A DNA stretch of 64,000 nucleotides from Neorhizobium alkalisoli (GCF_007829835.1 NZ_VIWP01000002.1:186001-250000), one strand, 5' to 3'. Shown: positions 16,373 through 25,900, counted from the stretch's first letter. The notes: a model not told the origin generated them from the sequence alone. Made by a program: numbers and translations.

Positions 16373-17875
16373 CTACTCCTCGATCCCCAGCTTTGCCTTG
16401 ACCAACGCCTGGACGGCCTGCGGATTGGCCTTGCCGCCGGTGGACTTCATGACCTGACCGACGAACCAGCCGGCCAGCGTCGGCTTCGCCTTGACCTTCT
16501 CGACCTGATCCGGATTGGCGGCGATGATCTCGTCGACGGCCTTTTCGATGGCGCCGGTATCGGTGACCTGTTTCATACCGCGGGCTTCGACGATCTCGGC
16601 CGGATCACCGCCTTCGGTGAGCACGATTTCGAACAGGTCCTTGGCGATCTTGCCGGAAATGGTCTCGGCCTTGATCAGGTCGATGATGGCACCGAGCTGA
16701 GCGGCGGAAACCGGAGTCTCTTCAATGTCTTTGCCGGTTCTGTTCAAGGCGCCAAGCAAGTCGTTGATGACCCAGTTGGCAGCCATCTTGCCGTCACGGC
16801 CTTCGGCCACGGCCTCGAAATAATCGGCGATCGCCTTTTCCGAAGTCAGGACAGAAGCGTCATAGATGGACAGGCCGAGTTCGGCGACGAAACGGGCCTT
16901 CTTGTCGTCCGGCAGTTCCGGCAGGTCCTTTGCCATGGCGGCGATGAAGGCATCATCGAATTCGAGCGGCAGCAGGTCCGGGTCCGGGAAATAGCGATAG
17001 TCGTGCGCGTCTTCCTTGGAGCGCATCGAACGCGTCTCGCCCTTGCCCGGATCGAACAGACGGGTTTCCTGATCGATCGAGCCGCCATCCTCGAGGATGG
17101 CGATCTGGCGGCGTGCCTCGTATTCGATCGCCTGGCCGATGAAGCGGATGGAGTTGACGTTCTTGATTTCGCAACGCGTGCCAAAACCTTCGCCCGGACG
17201 ACGGACGGAGACGTTGACGTCGGCGCGCATCGAGCCTTCATCCATGTTGCCGTCGCAAGTGCCGAGATAACGGACGATCGAGCGGAGCTTGGTCATATAG
17301 GCCTTGGCTTCGTCCGAAGACCGCATGTCGGGCTTGGAGACGATTTCCATCAGCGCCACGCCGGAGCGGTTCAGGTCGACATAGGACATGGTCGGATGCT
17401 GGTCGTGCATCGACTTGCCGGCGTCCTGTTCTAGGTGCAGGCGCTCGATGCCGATCTCGATATCCTCGAACTGGCCCTGTCGGTCGGGGCCGAGCGAGAT
17501 GACGATCTGGCCTTCACCGACGATCGGATCCTTGAACTGCGAGATCTGGTAGCCCTGCGGCAGGTCGGGATAAAAATAGTTCTTGCGGTCGAAGATCGAA
17601 CGCTTGTTGATCTGGGCTTTCAGGCCGAGACCGGTGCGCACGGCCTGGGCCACGCATTCCTCGTTGATGACGGGCAGCATGCCGGGCATCGCCGCATCGA
17701 CGAGCGAGACGTTGGAATTGGCAGGCTTGCCGAATTCGGTCGAGGCGCCGGAGAAAAGCTTCGAATTGGAAAGGACCTGAGCGTGCACCTCCATGCCGAT
17801 GATCACTTCCCAGTCGCCTGTGGCGCCGGGAATGAAGCGTTTCGGATCGGGCGTGCGAACGTCGACTAGGGTCAT
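16373..17875 (-). CDS. gatB: Asp-tRNA(Asn)/Glu-tRNA(Gln) amidotransferase subunit B
   Basis: GatB binds misacylated Glu-tRNA(Gln) or Asp-tRNA(Asn) and activates it for amidation by ammonia from GatA. The 500-residue protein has the N-terminal signature [13 protein letters not shown] and KLFSGAS. The kinase-like core contains [33 protein letters not shown] and RADVNVS, and a helical tail/YqeY domain follows (about 350-500). GatC and gatA lie about 2.3 kb away, so the three genes are split into two loci. A GNAT gene follows within four bases. Confidence 0.97.
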   Translation of the reverse strand: MTLVDVRTPDPKRFIPGATGDWEVIIGMEVHAQVLSNSKLFSGASTEFGKPANSNVSLVDAAMPGMLPVINEECVAQAVRTGLGLKAQINKRSIFDRKNYFYPDLPQGYQISQFKDPIVGEGQIVISLGPDRQGQFEDIEIGIERLHLEQDAGKSMHDQHPTMSYVDLNRSGVALMEIVSKPDMRSSDEAKAYMTKLRSIVRYLGTCDGNMDEGSMRADVNVSVRRPGEGFGTRCEIKNVNSIRFIGQAIEYEARRQIAILEDGGSIDQETRLFDPGKGETRSMRSKEDAHDYRYFPDPDLLPLEFDDAFIAAMAKDLPELPDDKKARFVAELGLSIYDASVLTSEKAIADYFEAVAEGRDGKMAANWVINDLLGALNRTGKDIEETPVSAAQLGAIIDLIKAETISGKIAKDLFEIVLTEGGDPAEIVEARGMKQVTDTGAIEKAVDEIIAANPDQVEKVKAKPTLAGWFVGQVMKSTGGKANPQAVQALVKAKLGIEE

Positions 17876-17999
17876 CTTATGCTCGTCTCATAGGTGAATT
17901 CTTTAAGCTGGTGAGGTAGAACAAATGCCATTGTGGCGCAAGGCTTGAAGCCTCCTCCGAGCCTTTAAGCGCCCATGTGCATTGCCCCGGAGGCATTTG

Positions 18000-18320
18000 T
18001 TGTCGCTCGATACGATCCTCATACTCGCGACAACCGCCTTCCTCTACAACACCGTCGTCTTTTGCGTCTATTGGCGCGACAAGCAGGCGGCGCGCGACGG
18101 CAATTGGCGCGTCAAGGAATCGACGCTTCTGCTTCTCGCCTTTGCCGGCGGCGGACCGGGCGCTTTTACCGCTCAAAAACTGCTGCGGCACAAGACGCGG
18201 AAACCGCCCTTCCCGGTTGCCCTGCCGTTCTTTGTTGTCCTGCAGATCGCGATTGTGATCGTCCTGATCACAACTCCGGAGAGCTTCGTTGCAATCTGGC
18301 GTTCCATCGCCCTGTGGTGA
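18000..18320 (+). CDS. DUF1294 membrane protein
   Basis: This is a small inner-membrane protein of about 106 residues. It shows LYNTVVFCVYWRDKQAA, the basic/hydrophobic LLLLAFAGGGPGAFTAQKLLRHKTRKPPF (typical of DUF1294) and a C-terminal hydrophobic helix. I chose the TTG at 18000 because GGAGG lies seven bases upstream; a TTG at 17982 has no such site. It is divergent from gatB. The function is unknown. Confidence 0.8.
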   Translation: MSLDTILILATTAFLYNTVVFCVYWRDKQAARDGNWRVKESTLLLLAFAGGGPGAFTAQKLLRHKTRKPPFPVALPFFVVLQIAIVIVLITTPESFVAIWRSIALW

Positions 18321-18415
18321 ACGGCAAAAACTCCGCTTTTCCCGCGGACTTGCCGCTTGCCGGTCGCGATGTTACCGATTGAGGACCGTCATCGGAAAAA
18401 AGCCCAGGGAGCATC

Positions 18416-18994
18416 ATGACCCGTCGCCCGATCCTTTTCATCGCAGCCTTTTCGATCCTCGCCGGCTCTGCCCTTCCCCTTCTTGCGCAGCAGATCACCG
18501 TCAAGGATCAGGTCAAGCTGATGGAGGAGATGAAAAGCCAGGGCAAGACCGGGACAGCGAAGAAGACGAAGCAAGTCGATGCCCGCCCCGCCAATCTCGG
18601 CGAGATCGTCATCACGATGATCAAGGGCGAAGGCGTGGAAACGAAATCGAAGCCGGCCGAAGATGGCGACTGGGTGGTGCGCAACCGCTGCCCTGAAACC
18701 GGCAATGAGGAAATCCTCGTAAAGTCGGCAAAGTTTCCCGACCGTTACGGCAAGCCGCTCGGCGAGGCAGATTCGCGCGGCTATCGTCCCTTCCAGCCGA
18801 AGGGCAGCGAAATGAACTATTTCATCGTTCCCGCGACCATGGGAGGCTTCTCCTTCACCGCGCCCTGGGGTGAAAAGATGATCGCCAAGCCGGGCGACGC
18901 CATCGTGCAGATCCCGAGCGATCCGTCGGATACCTACCGCATCGCCGCCGCATCCTTCGCCTGCACCTACGAAATCACCAAGCCGGCCCCCTGA
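18416..18994 (+). CDS. hypothetical exported protein
   Basis: This 192-residue protein has a clear signal peptide (about 1-24, ending LLAQ). The mature part starts with a lysine-rich stretch (KLMEEMKSQGKTGTAKKTKQ) and continues with mixed strand-forming sequence containing two cysteines (in VVRNRCPETG and FACTYEI), possibly a disulfide. I do not recognise a family. Codon use matches the neighbours and the gene follows DUF1294 by about 95 bases on the same strand. It looks like a rhizobial conserved periplasmic protein, without a functional clue. Confidence 0.7.
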   Translation: MTRRPILFIAAFSILAGSALPLLAQQITVKDQVKLMEEMKSQGKTGTAKKTKQVDARPANLGEIVITMIKGEGVETKSKPAEDGDWVVRNRCPETGNEEILVKSAKFPDRYGKPLGEADSRGYRPFQPKGSEMNYFIVPATMGGFSFTAPWGEKMIAKPGDAIVQIPSDPSDTYRIAAASFACTYEITKPAP

Positions 18995-18999
18995 CCGGT

Positions 19000-19509
19000 T
19001 CAGAATTTCGGCCCGTAGGTGCCATCCCAGTCTTCAACGAGGCGCTTTGACAGCCCCACCGACTGCACGTCCCGGTCGATCCTCGGCGAATAGGCGATCG
19101 ACAGCCAGTGGACGGTATAACCATGCCTTTCGAAAAAGCCGACCGCCTCGGCATTGCGGGCATGGGTCTCGATCCTGGCGATCTCGAACCCCTGATGGAC
19201 GATCTCTGCCTCGACTTCCTTGAGCAGCGCCTTGCCGAGCCCCTGCCCCTGATGGGCGGGATCAACCCAGAAGTCAGTAATCAGCTCATCCAGCTTTTCA
19301 CGCGCGGACCAGCCGGCGACAGTGCCATGCAGCTCGACGACATTGACCGTCAGCCAGTAATCACGGGCAAAGGTGCGAAAGGCACGACGCGCATTGTCGC
19401 GCATATCGGTCATCTCACCGATCGCGACCATCGCCTTTTCCCAGGCGCGGAAGCCGATTTCGGAGATGATTTCCGCCTCATCTTCACGCGCGTTGCGAAC
19501 GATTGCCAT
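19000..19509 (-). CDS. GNAT family N-acetyltransferase
   Basis: This 169-residue acetyltransferase has the acetyl-CoA binding segment FWVDPAHQGQGLGKALLKEVEAE and the C-terminal NAEAVGFFERHGYTVHWLS. It converges on the preceding exported-protein gene, with five bases between stops. It is divergent from the toxin-antitoxin operon. Length and motif spacing are typical of ribosomal-protein-like or small-molecule N-acetyltransferases. The substrate is not predictable. Confidence 0.88.
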   Translation of the reverse strand: MAIVRNAREDEAEIISEIGFRAWEKAMVAIGEMTDMRDNARRAFRTFARDYWLTVNVVELHGTVAGWSAREKLDELITDFWVDPAHQGQGLGKALLKEVEAEIVHQGFEIARIETHARNAEAVGFFERHGYTVHWLSIAYSPRIDRDVQSVGLSKRLVEDWDGTYGPKF

Positions 19510-19610
19510 ATGCTCTCTCTATCTCACCTGTGAGTAGAACAAAGAGTTCCGGTTTTGACCAGCAATCCGGATGGAGTTGGTTAAGGCAAACTGGGGAAAA
19601 GCCGTGACGA

Positions 19611-19639
19611 TTGGCGCGACCTCGATTTCACGCTATAGT
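19611..19639 (+). promoter_or_regulatory. promoter of the toxin-antitoxin operon
   Basis: TTGGCG (19611-19616) and TATAGT (19634-19639) are exactly 17 bases apart. The predicted transcription start falls on or next to the antitoxin ATG at 19646, so the mRNA may be leaderless. Confidence 0.55.
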
Positions 19640-19645
19640 GCGGGC

Positions 19646-19831
19646 ATGAGCGAGACCAAGGGAAAAATCAGCTTCAAAGACCTGACGGCCCCCGCCGAAG
19701 GCCAATCGACCGATGCCGATTATCTTGCGTGGAAAGAGGCGAAAATCCGCAAGGCCCTGAAACAGGCGGAAGACCGCTCGCTGATGGTTCCTGCGGAAGA
19801 GGTCTGGAAACGATTTGGCTTTGAACGTTGA
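19646..19831 (+). CDS. antitoxin of a type II toxin-antitoxin pair
   Basis: This is a 61-residue, highly charged protein. It reads MSETKGKISFKDLTAPAEGQ, then a helical segment YLAWKEAKIRKALKQAEDR and a C-terminal VPAEEVWKRFGFER. Size and position immediately before a ParE/RelE-like toxin, with overlapping ends, make it the cognate antitoxin, which should neutralise the toxin and repress the operon. The ATG at 19646 has no Shine-Dalgarno and sits at the predicted transcription start. The frame could be read further upstream, but the promoter rules that out. Confidence 0.75.
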   Translation: MSETKGKISFKDLTAPAEGQSTDADYLAWKEAKIRKALKQAEDRSLMVPAEEVWKRFGFER

Positions 19832-20108
19832 GTTCACCCCGGAAGCCGTATCAGACCTGCGTGACATTCACGCCTATATCGCCGAATTCGACCCAGGAAC
19901 TGCAGACCGCGTCATTTCCCGTATCAGGCAGACGACCGATATGTTCGGGCATTTTCCCATGCTCGGCAGAGAAGGTAGCCTAAGCGATACGCGGGAATTT
20001 GCCATACCCGGCCTTCCCTACACGATCGTCTACCGGATCAGCAGCAAGACCAGTCTCGATATCCTGACGATCGTCCATCAGCGCAAACGATACCCTCCCG
20101 AAACGTGA
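19815..20108 (+). CDS. RelE/ParE family toxin
   Basis: This is a 97-residue member of the ParE/RelE fold, shown by FTPEAVSDLRDIHAYIAEFDPGTADRVISRIRQ, the middle GREGSLSDTREFAIPGLPYTIVYRI and the terminal TIVHQRKRYPPE. ParE members poison DNA gyrase and RelE members cleave ribosome-bound mRNA; the sequence looks closer to ParE. It starts at a TTG (19815, or 19821) inside the end of the antitoxin gene, so its translation is probably coupled and kept low. Confidence 0.85.
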   Translation: MALNVEFTPEAVSDLRDIHAYIAEFDPGTADRVISRIRQTTDMFGHFPMLGREGSLSDTREFAIPGLPYTIVYRISSKTSLDILTIVHQRKRYPPET

Positions 20109-20176
20109 GCTGAAGCATCACCTGCTTCGCCGGCCAAAAAATCGGTCGGCGAAGACAATTCATGGGAAGCGCTTGC

Positions 20177-21658
20177 TTACCACCACTTCGCCGGCGTGAA
20201 TTTGCCAGCTGCCTGTTCGATGACATGCGCCGTCTTGAACAGCGTTTCTTCCTCGAACGGCTTGCCGATCAGCTGCAGGCCGAGCGGCAGGCCCTTCCGG
20301 TCGAGGCCGGCGGGGACTGCGATGCCCGGCAGGCCGGCCATGTTGACCGTCACCGTGAAGATGTCGTTCAGGTACATGGCAACCGGATCGGCGGCGAGAT
20401 CCTCGTCGGCAATGCCGAAGGCCGAGGACGGTGTGGCCGGCGTCAGGATGGCATCGACACCGGCATGGAACACGATCTCGAAATCGCGCTTGATCAGCGT
20501 GCGCACCTTCTGGGCCTGCAGATAATAGGCGTCGTAATAACCGGCCGAAAGAACATAGGTGCCGATCATGATGCGGCGCTTGACCTCGGTGCCGAAGCCG
20601 GCAGCGCGGGTCTTTTCATACATGTCGGCAATGTCCTTGCCGTCGACGCGCAGGCCGTAACGGACGCCGTCATAACGGGCGAGGTTCGACGAGGCTTCGG
20701 CGGGCGCGACGATGTAATAAGCCGGCAGCGCGTATTTCGTGTGCGGCAGCGAGATATCGACGATCTCCGCACCGGCATCCTTCAGGAAGGCGATACCCTG
20801 CTGCCAGAGCTTTTCGATCTCTTCCGGCATGCCGTCGACGCGATATTCCTTCGGAATGCCGATCTTCATGCCCTTCAGCGACTGGCCGAGAACCTTTTCG
20901 TAATCCGGCACCGGCAGATCGACCGAGGTGGTGTCCTTGGCATCGACCGAGGCCATCGACTTCAACAGGATCGCCGCATCGCGCACGTCGCGAGCGATCG
21001 GGCCAGCCTGGTCGAGAGAGGATGCGAAGGCAACCGTACCCCAGCGCGAGCAGCGGCCATAGGTCGGCTTGATGCCAACGGTGCCGGTGAAGGCGGCCGG
21101 CTGGCGGATCGAGCCGCCGGTATCGGTCGCGGTGGCACCGGCGCAGAGATGCGCGGCAACGGCTGCGGCCGAACCACCGGAAGAACCGCCGGGAACGAGC
21201 TGCTGGTTGGAACCTTCAGCCTTCCACGGATTGATGACCGGGCCGTAGAACGAGGTTTCGTTGGACGAGCCCATGGCGAATTCGTCCATGTTCAGCTTGC
21301 CGAGCATCACGGCGCCATCGTCCCAGAGGTTCTGGGTGACGGTCGATTCGTATTTCGGCTTGAAACCGTCGAGAATGTGGCTGCAGGCCTGGGTATGGAC
21401 GCCTTCGGTGGCAAACAGGTCCTTGATGCCGAGCGGGACCCCTTCGAGCGCGCCTGCCTTGCCGACGGCATAACGCTCGTCGGAAGCCTTGGCCATGGCG
21501 ATCGCCTTGTCCGACGTTACCGTCACATAGGCGTTGATGACCGGATTGGCGGCCTCGATCGCCGACACATAGGCCTGTGTCAGTTCGACGGCGGTGATTT
21601 CCTTCGAGACCAGCTTTTCGCGGGCTTCGGCAATGGTCAGGCTGGTCAGTTCGGTCAT
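20177..21658 (-). CDS. gatA: Asp-tRNA(Asn)/Glu-tRNA(Gln) amidotransferase subunit A
   Basis: GatA is the amidase subunit, releasing ammonia from glutamine and passing it to GatB. The 493-residue protein has the Ser-cis-Ser-Lys triad: Lys79 (GIKDLF), Ser159 ([11 protein letters not shown]) and Ser183 ([11 protein letters not shown]). The ATG at 21658, followed by [16 protein letters not shown], gives the family length; the frame extends upstream into gatC without similarity. gatC lies 58 bases upstream on the same strand. Together with the separate gatB this supplies Gln-tRNA and probably Asn-tRNA by the indirect route. Confidence 0.97.
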   Translation of the reverse strand: MTELTSLTIAEAREKLVSKEITAVELTQAYVSAIEAANPVINAYVTVTSDKAIAMAKASDERYAVGKAGALEGVPLGIKDLFATEGVHTQACSHILDGFKPKYESTVTQNLWDDGAVMLGKLNMDEFAMGSSNETSFYGPVINPWKAEGSNQQLVPGGSSGGSAAAVAAHLCAGATATDTGGSIRQPAAFTGTVGIKPTYGRCSRWGTVAFASSLDQAGPIARDVRDAAILLKSMASVDAKDTTSVDLPVPDYEKVLGQSLKGMKIGIPKEYRVDGMPEEIEKLWQQGIAFLKDAGAEIVDISLPHTKYALPAYYIVAPAEASSNLARYDGVRYGLRVDGKDIADMYEKTRAAGFGTEVKRRIMIGTYVLSAGYYDAYYLQAQKVRTLIKRDFEIVFHAGVDAILTPATPSSAFGIADEDLAADPVAMYLNDIFTVTVNMAGLPGIAVPAGLDRKGLPLGLQLIGKPFEEETLFKTAHVIEQAAGKFTPAKWW

Positions 21659-21716
21659 GATCTTTTTCGGCTCGTTCGAATGCGGGAAACGGTCGGCAGC
21701 GCTTGGGTTAAGCAGC

Positions 21717-22004
21717 TTATTCGACGACCTTCGGAACCAGGAAGAAATTGCGGTCGGTGGCCGGCGCATTGGCGACGACATCGTCGGCCTTGTTGCCGTC
21801 GGTGACGTCGTCATGGCGCTTGCGCATGTCCATCGGGGTCACCGAGGTCATCGGCTCGACACCGGTCACATCCACTTCGGACAGCTGCTCGACGAAATTG
21901 ATGATGCCATTGAGCTCGCCAACCATGCGATTGGCATCTTCCTCGGTGACCGCAAGGCGGGCAAGGCGCGCAACGCGCTTCACTGTGGCGAGATCGACGG
22001 ACAT
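21717..22004 (-). CDS. gatC: Asp-tRNA(Asn)/Glu-tRNA(Gln) amidotransferase subunit C
   Basis: GatC is a small belt-like subunit that stabilises the GatA-GatB contact. The 95-residue protein reads [19 protein letters not shown], with the typical [16 protein letters not shown] and the terminal [14 protein letters not shown]. The ATG at 22004 has a GGAG site nine bases upstream; longer frames add unrelated sequence. It is first in the gatC-gatA unit. A TATAAT-like stretch lies about 40 bases upstream, but no clean -35 is obvious. Confidence 0.95.
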   Translation of the reverse strand: MSVDLATVKRVARLARLAVTEEDANRMVGELNGIINFVEQLSEVDVTGVEPMTSVTPMDMRKRHDDVTDGNKADDVVANAPATDRNFFLVPKVVE

Positions 22005-22260
22005 GGCTTTACTCCGGGCAAGATAATTCCTCCCCGCTATAATGGCGACGCACCAGCTGCGCAACGGGGTAAGGCCGCGCTCTTCAGCAAAACCGCCGCG
22101 AAAGCGCAGCTTGTCGCCACGATAGAGCACCATCACGCAGCGTTGCAGGAATGCAACGTCCGCGCGTCCAGTGCATTAGGCGGTTTGCCTTGCCCGCCGA
22201 TGCCCTATGTCCCGCCTCGCCACCATTTGAACATAATCTTTATTGCGAGAGGGAATATCC

Positions 22261-23121
22261 ATGGAATTCAAGATTTCAAGAGTCCGGCATCCGAAGGAGA
22301 AGTTCTACGGATCACTGATGCTGGTGATCGGATCTCTGATCTGGCTGATTGCCGTTGGTGCGATTGTCGCCGCCGTCATGCTGGCGCCGGAAGGCATCGC
22401 AATCATCTTCGTCGTCGCTTTTTATATCGCTCTTCTTTGGTTCATGAGCTTCGTCGCCCGTGCCCTGACGCGCGCCTACATGATCGGCCATTACGTGATG
22501 GTCAGCGAGCAGCAGTTTCCGCAGCTGCACAAGATGGTTCAGGACGGCGCCCGGGCGCTTGGTCTGAAAGAGGCGCCGCAGGCCTTCGTCTACAATTCCA
22601 GCGGCGTGATGAATGCCATGGCGCTGACGCTGGTCGGCCGCACGCGTTACATCTGGCTGACGTCGCAGCTGATCGATGCCGACAATGAAGAGCAGGTGAA
22701 ATTCGTCATCGGCCACGAGCTCGGCCACCATGTTGCCGGCCATCTCGACACGGTCCCGAGCCTGCTGCACCTGCCGGCCTATATCGTGCCCTTCCTCGGC
22801 CAGGCCTATTCGCGTGGCCGCGAACTCACCTGCGACCGCGTCGGTCTCGTCGTCTCCCGCAACATCCAGGCATCGCGCACGGCATTGCAGATGCTGGCCT
22901 GCGGCAGCGCCAAGCTGAATGCCCAGATGAACCCGACGGCCTTCGAGGCGCAGGAACGCATGGTGCCGTCGATCGCCGGCTTTTTCCTGCACATCTTCTC
23001 GTTCTATCCGCGCCTGACGCGCCGGGTCGAGGCGATCAGCCAGTTCGCCCAGTCGGCCAATCAGAGCCCTGCCCCGCAGGTGCGCGAGCAGGCCGGCCGG
23101 GTCGAACCGCAGATGGCCTGA
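22261..23121 (+). CDS. M48 family zinc metalloprotease, membrane anchored
   Basis: This 286-residue protein has two N-terminal membrane segments (about 16-42 and 46-68) followed by an M48 peptidase domain. The zinc motif HELGHH is at residues 152-157, preceded by IWLTSQLIDADNEEQVKFVIG. A second acidic ligand probably lies in GRELTCDRVG. It resembles HtpX-like proteases that remove misfolded membrane proteins, but it is not a canonical htpX by length and order. The ATG at 22261 gives MEFKISRVRHPKEKF. It is divergent from gatC. Confidence 0.88.
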   Translation: MEFKISRVRHPKEKFYGSLMLVIGSLIWLIAVGAIVAAVMLAPEGIAIIFVVAFYIALLWFMSFVARALTRAYMIGHYVMVSEQQFPQLHKMVQDGARALGLKEAPQAFVYNSSGVMNAMALTLVGRTRYIWLTSQLIDADNEEQVKFVIGHELGHHVAGHLDTVPSLLHLPAYIVPFLGQAYSRGRELTCDRVGLVVSRNIQASRTALQMLACGSAKLNAQMNPTAFEAQERMVPSIAGFFLHIFSFYPRLTRRVEAISQFAQSANQSPAPQVREQAGRVEPQMA

Positions 23122-23138
23122 AGCCTGTGCCAGAAACA

Positions 23139-23173
23139 CGATATGCCGGGAGGGCCCGGCATATCGCTTTTAT
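23139..23173. terminator. bidirectional terminator
   Basis: A perfect 12-bp stem (CGATATGCCGGG, loop AGGG, then its complement) is followed by CTTTTATT. It lies between the convergent M48 protease and UPF0173 genes. Confidence 0.88.
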
Positions 23174-23185
23174 TCAAGGTTTTGC

Positions 23186-23896
23186 TCAGTAGCTGAGCAC
23201 GGTGCCGGGCGCCGGCGCCTCGACGCGGGTCTTCAGGCCTTCCATGCCCTTGATGAACTTTTCCGGCGTCTGTTCGATGATCGGGAAAGTGCCGTAATGG
23301 CAGGGAATGGCGTGCTTGAAATCGAAGAAGCGCTGGCAGGCGAGCGCTGCCACGGCACCGCCCATGGTGAAGCGATCGCCGACCGGCACGAGGCCGATAT
23401 CCGGCTGGTGCAGTTCGTTGATCAGGCCCATGTCGGTGAAGATGTCGGTATCGCCCATGTGCAGGACCGACATTTCGTCTTCAAAATGCATCATCAGACC
23501 GTTGGCCGAGCCGAGCGAATGGGCAACGCCCATCTCGTCGACCTGGCCGGAGGAATGCAGCGCCTGGGTGAAGGTGACGGAAAAACCATCAAAACCGACG
23601 GTGCCGCCGGTATTGCCCATTTCCAGCTTCTCGACGCCCTTGGTGCCGAGCCAGGAGGCGAGATCGGCATTGGCGAGAACGACGGCGCCCTTTTCCTTGG
23701 CGATCGCGGCCGTGTCGCCGACATGGTCGGCATGGCCGTGGGTGAGCAGGATATGAGTAATGCCGTCGGTAACATCCTTGATGTTCAGGCCGGCATCCGC
23801 AAACGGCTGGTTATAGGTCAGGAATGGGTCGATCAGGATCTTTGCCTTGGCGGTTTCGATCCGGAATGCGGCATGGCCGAGCCAGGTGATCTTCAT
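23186..23896 (-). CDS. UPF0173 metal-dependent hydrolase
   Basis: This 236-residue metallo-beta-lactamase-fold hydrolase starts [19 protein letters not shown]. The metal-binding motif is [10 protein letters not shown], with further ligands in FTQALHSS and [14 protein letters not shown], and the C-terminal [15 protein letters not shown] is typical of the UPF0173 group. The ATG at 23896 is preceded by a GGAG-type site, and the longer frame upstream is unrelated. The substrate is unknown; cytoplasmic location is inferred from the absence of a signal. It is divergent from ruvX. Confidence 0.93.
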   Translation of the reverse strand: MKITWLGHAAFRIETAKAKILIDPFLTYNQPFADAGLNIKDVTDGITHILLTHGHADHVGDTAAIAKEKGAVVLANADLASWLGTKGVEKLEMGNTGGTVGFDGFSVTFTQALHSSGQVDEMGVAHSLGSANGLMMHFEDEMSVLHMGDTDIFTDMGLINELHQPDIGLVPVGDRFTMGGAVAALACQRFFDFKHAIPCHYGTFPIIEQTPEKFIKGMEGLKTRVEAPAPGTVLSY

Positions 23897-24003
23897 GGAA
23901 GTTCTCCGTCGATGGATGATGTAAAAACTTTTGGGAGTGTTAAAGACTGCTTTTCCGCCTGAGGAATATAGGCGAGCTGATACAAGGACGAGATGTATAG
24001 CGC

Positions 24004-24498
24004 ATGACCGTGATGACGATAGAGGAATTCGCAGAAATCCTGACGCCGGGTCAGTGCGTCGCAGGGCTCGATCTCGGCACCAAGACGATCGGGCTTTCGC
24101 TCTCGGATCTCGGTTGGCGATTCGCATCCCCTCGCCCCGTCATCAAGCGCGTGAAGTTCACGCTCGATGCCGAAGTGCTGCTGAGCTTTGCGGAAAAGGA
24201 CAAGGTCGGCGGTTTCGTCATCGGCCTGCCGATGAATATGGACGGCTCGGCCGGGCCGCGTGTTCAGGCAACCCGCGCCTTCGTGCGGTCGATGAGCGAA
24301 AAGACCGACATCCCTTTCATCTTCTGGGATGAGAGGCTGTCGACGGTTGCTGCCGAACGGGCACTGCTGGAAATGGACGTTTCAAGGGCGAAGCGGAAGG
24401 AGCGGATCGATTCGGCCGCTGCCAGCTTCATTCTTCAGGGTGCGCTGGACAGGCTTTCGTCGCTGCGCAGGGAAAGTGCAGCCGCGCGGGACAGCTGA
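24004..24498 (+). CDS. ruvX: Holliday junction resolvase-like / pre-16S rRNA nuclease YqgF
   Basis: This is a 164-residue RNase H-fold protein of the YqgF/RuvX family, linked to 5' maturation of 16S rRNA and once proposed as a resolvase. The first catalytic aspartate lies in [15 protein letters not shown]. The middle [25 protein letters not shown] and the terminal [17 protein letters not shown] are family signatures. Its 3' end overlaps the convergent gene at 24435 by 64 bases, which is long for an opposed gene pair. Confidence 0.93.
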   Translation: MTVMTIEEFAEILTPGQCVAGLDLGTKTIGLSLSDLGWRFASPRPVIKRVKFTLDAEVLLSFAEKDKVGGFVIGLPMNMDGSAGPRVQATRAFVRSMSEKTDIPFIFWDERLSTVAAERALLEMDVSRAKRKERIDSAAASFILQGALDRLSSLRRESAAARDS

Positions 24499-24767
24499 CG
24501 GCGGCGCCACCAGGCCATGATCTGCTTGCGCTTGCGCAGGCCGATGATCGCGAAGACGACAAAACTGTCGAACACCATGGCGCGCGCGACGAGCGGCGGG
24601 ATGGTTTCCGGCGGAATGCCGAGAATATTGCCATAGACCTGGAAAACGAGGTCATGCGTTTGGCGGGTCAGCATGAAAAAGCCGAAGCTCATGTCATAAT
24701 AGGAGAACCCGTACCAGCTGGTGAGCAGGAGTACGGGGCCGGCCCAGAGAATCAGAAACCACTTCAT
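24435..24767 (-). CDS. small membrane protein of unknown function
   Basis: This 110-residue protein has two hydrophobic helices: [20 protein letters not shown] at the N terminus and [12 protein letters not shown] after residue 70. A conserved-looking loop, [22 protein letters not shown], lies between them, and the C-terminal tail is basic ([13 protein letters not shown]). I know similar proteins from rhizobial genomes but no function. Its ATG overlaps the stop of the upstream small gene by ATGA, so the two are coupled. Its last 64 bases run over the end of ruvX. A CtrA-like box precedes the pair. Confidence 0.8.
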   Translation of the reverse strand: MKWFLILWAGPVLLLTSWYGFSYYDMSFGFFMLTRQTHDLVFQVYGNILGIPPETIPPLVARAMVFDSFVVFAIIGLRKRKQIMAWWRRRQLSRAAALSLRSDESLSSAP

Positions 24768-24940
24768 GCGGTCTCGCCTTTCGGTTCGACTGGATAAAAG
24801 TCCAGCACTACCACCCATCTTGACAGGGCCATGAGGCTCAAGACAAGCGCGGGTACCGAAATATCCAGGGCCAGCACCGCGAAGATCGTCGTCATGACGA
24901 CCAGCAATGCACGATCCCAGAACAAGGTTCCCATTGTCAT
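24764..24940 (-). CDS. small hydrophobic membrane protein
   Basis: This 58-residue protein reads MTMGTLFWDRALLVVMTT and is mostly two hydrophobic stretches, ending [11 protein letters not shown]. The evidence that it is real is its 4-base ATGA overlap with the next gene and its position just behind a CtrA-like box. ATGs at 24940 and 24934 are both possible. The longer frame from a TTG at 24967 would run into the CtrA box and is unlikely. No family is recognised. Confidence 0.65.
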   Translation of the reverse strand: MTMGTLFWDRALLVVMTTIFAVLALDISVPALVLSLMALSRWVVVLDFYPVEPKGETA

Positions 24941-24960
24941 GACGCCCGGTACAAACTTGG

Positions 24961-24975
24961 TTAACAATCGGTTAA
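24961..24975 (-). promoter_or_regulatory. CtrA-like binding site
   Basis: TTAA-CAATCGG-TTAA matches the CtrA consensus TTAA-N7-TTAA exactly and sits 21-35 bases upstream of the ATG at 24940. CtrA is the alphaproteobacterial cell-cycle regulator, itself controlled through DivK, which is encoded at 43.3 kb. I found no other full match in the window. Confidence 0.6.
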
Positions 24976-25066
24976 CCTGAATTTAGGCGCCAAGGATTTT
25001 CGTGCAACGCAAACCGATGGATATGGTTAATTTCCGTTGGCCGTCTGTGGACAGGCGTCGCGCGGA

Positions 25067-25711
25067 TCAGCCGTAAATGGCGCGAACAAGGCGCTTTACG
25101 GCTGCCTCCACCTTCTCCCAGTCTTTCTTCGTCTTCAACGCGACGCCGGCGAACTGGCCGCTGACCGAAGCCGAAATGACGAGATGCTGGATGGAAGCGA
25201 ATATGAGGGCGTTGGTGGTCACCGTGTCGACGCCCTTCGGCGGTGTCAGAGAGCCACGCATGTGCTCCAGCCATTTGCCGAGCGCCTTCATGCGCGCTTC
25301 CGAAAGGCGGCGGACCTGCGGCGTATCCTGCGAGACTTCCCAGGCGACGATCTTGCAGACCAGCGGGTCGTCACGCAGCGCTTCCATGAAATAGATGGAG
25401 AGCTTTTCCATCAGGTCGCCATAGGTGAGCAGGAACATGCCGCCGGTATCCTGCGGAATGCGATCCTGGACCCAGGAGCCGAGATCGGTACCGATCGCCT
25501 CGACCAGACCGTCGAGACCACCGTAATAGCGATAGATCAACTGCTTGTCGCAGCCGGCGCGGCGCGCGACGGCGTTGATGCCGAAACCCTGAAAGCCCTC
25601 TTCCGCAAGCAGGTCGCGCGCTGCGACAAAAATCGCCCGCTCGGTGCCGGCACGGTTGCGCGGCTTCGGCACCGCCCCTTGCGTTTGCGTCGTCTCAGCG
25701 ATTTGCAGCAT
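25067..25711 (-). CDS. TetR family transcriptional regulator
   Basis: This 214-residue regulator has an N-terminal TetR helix-turn-helix: TERAIFVAARDLLAEEGFQGFGINAVARRAGCDKQLIYRYYGGLDGLVEAI (about residues 22-73). The C-terminal ligand-binding part is helical and not family specific. It is divergent from the AEC transporter at 25901, with about 190 bases between them, so it may control that gene as well as itself; this is inference from layout. A GGTTAACC palindrome lies downstream of it and belongs to the CtrA-like site instead. Confidence 0.92.
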   Translation of the reverse strand: MLQIAETTQTQGAVPKPRNRAGTERAIFVAARDLLAEEGFQGFGINAVARRAGCDKQLIYRYYGGLDGLVEAIGTDLGSWVQDRIPQDTGGMFLLTYGDLMEKLSIYFMEALRDDPLVCKIVAWEVSQDTPQVRRLSEARMKALGKWLEHMRGSLTPPKGVDTVTTNALIFASIQHLVISASVSGQFAGVALKTKKDWEKVEAAVKRLVRAIYG

Positions 25712-25900
25712 GCGCTTGTCCGTATCTCAAAAGTCTATCCTCCGCGATAAAGCGCGGATTTCGCCCCGACAAGCGGATCGGCAGGCGTTTGCGCGGTGAT
25801 GCACAGGATTGCGCCATTGCAATCGGATCTTTTCCATGCAGAAGTCCTAAAGGGGGAGGACAGACGACAAGATCAATCAGCCACCAGTCTCCTCCGCTTC

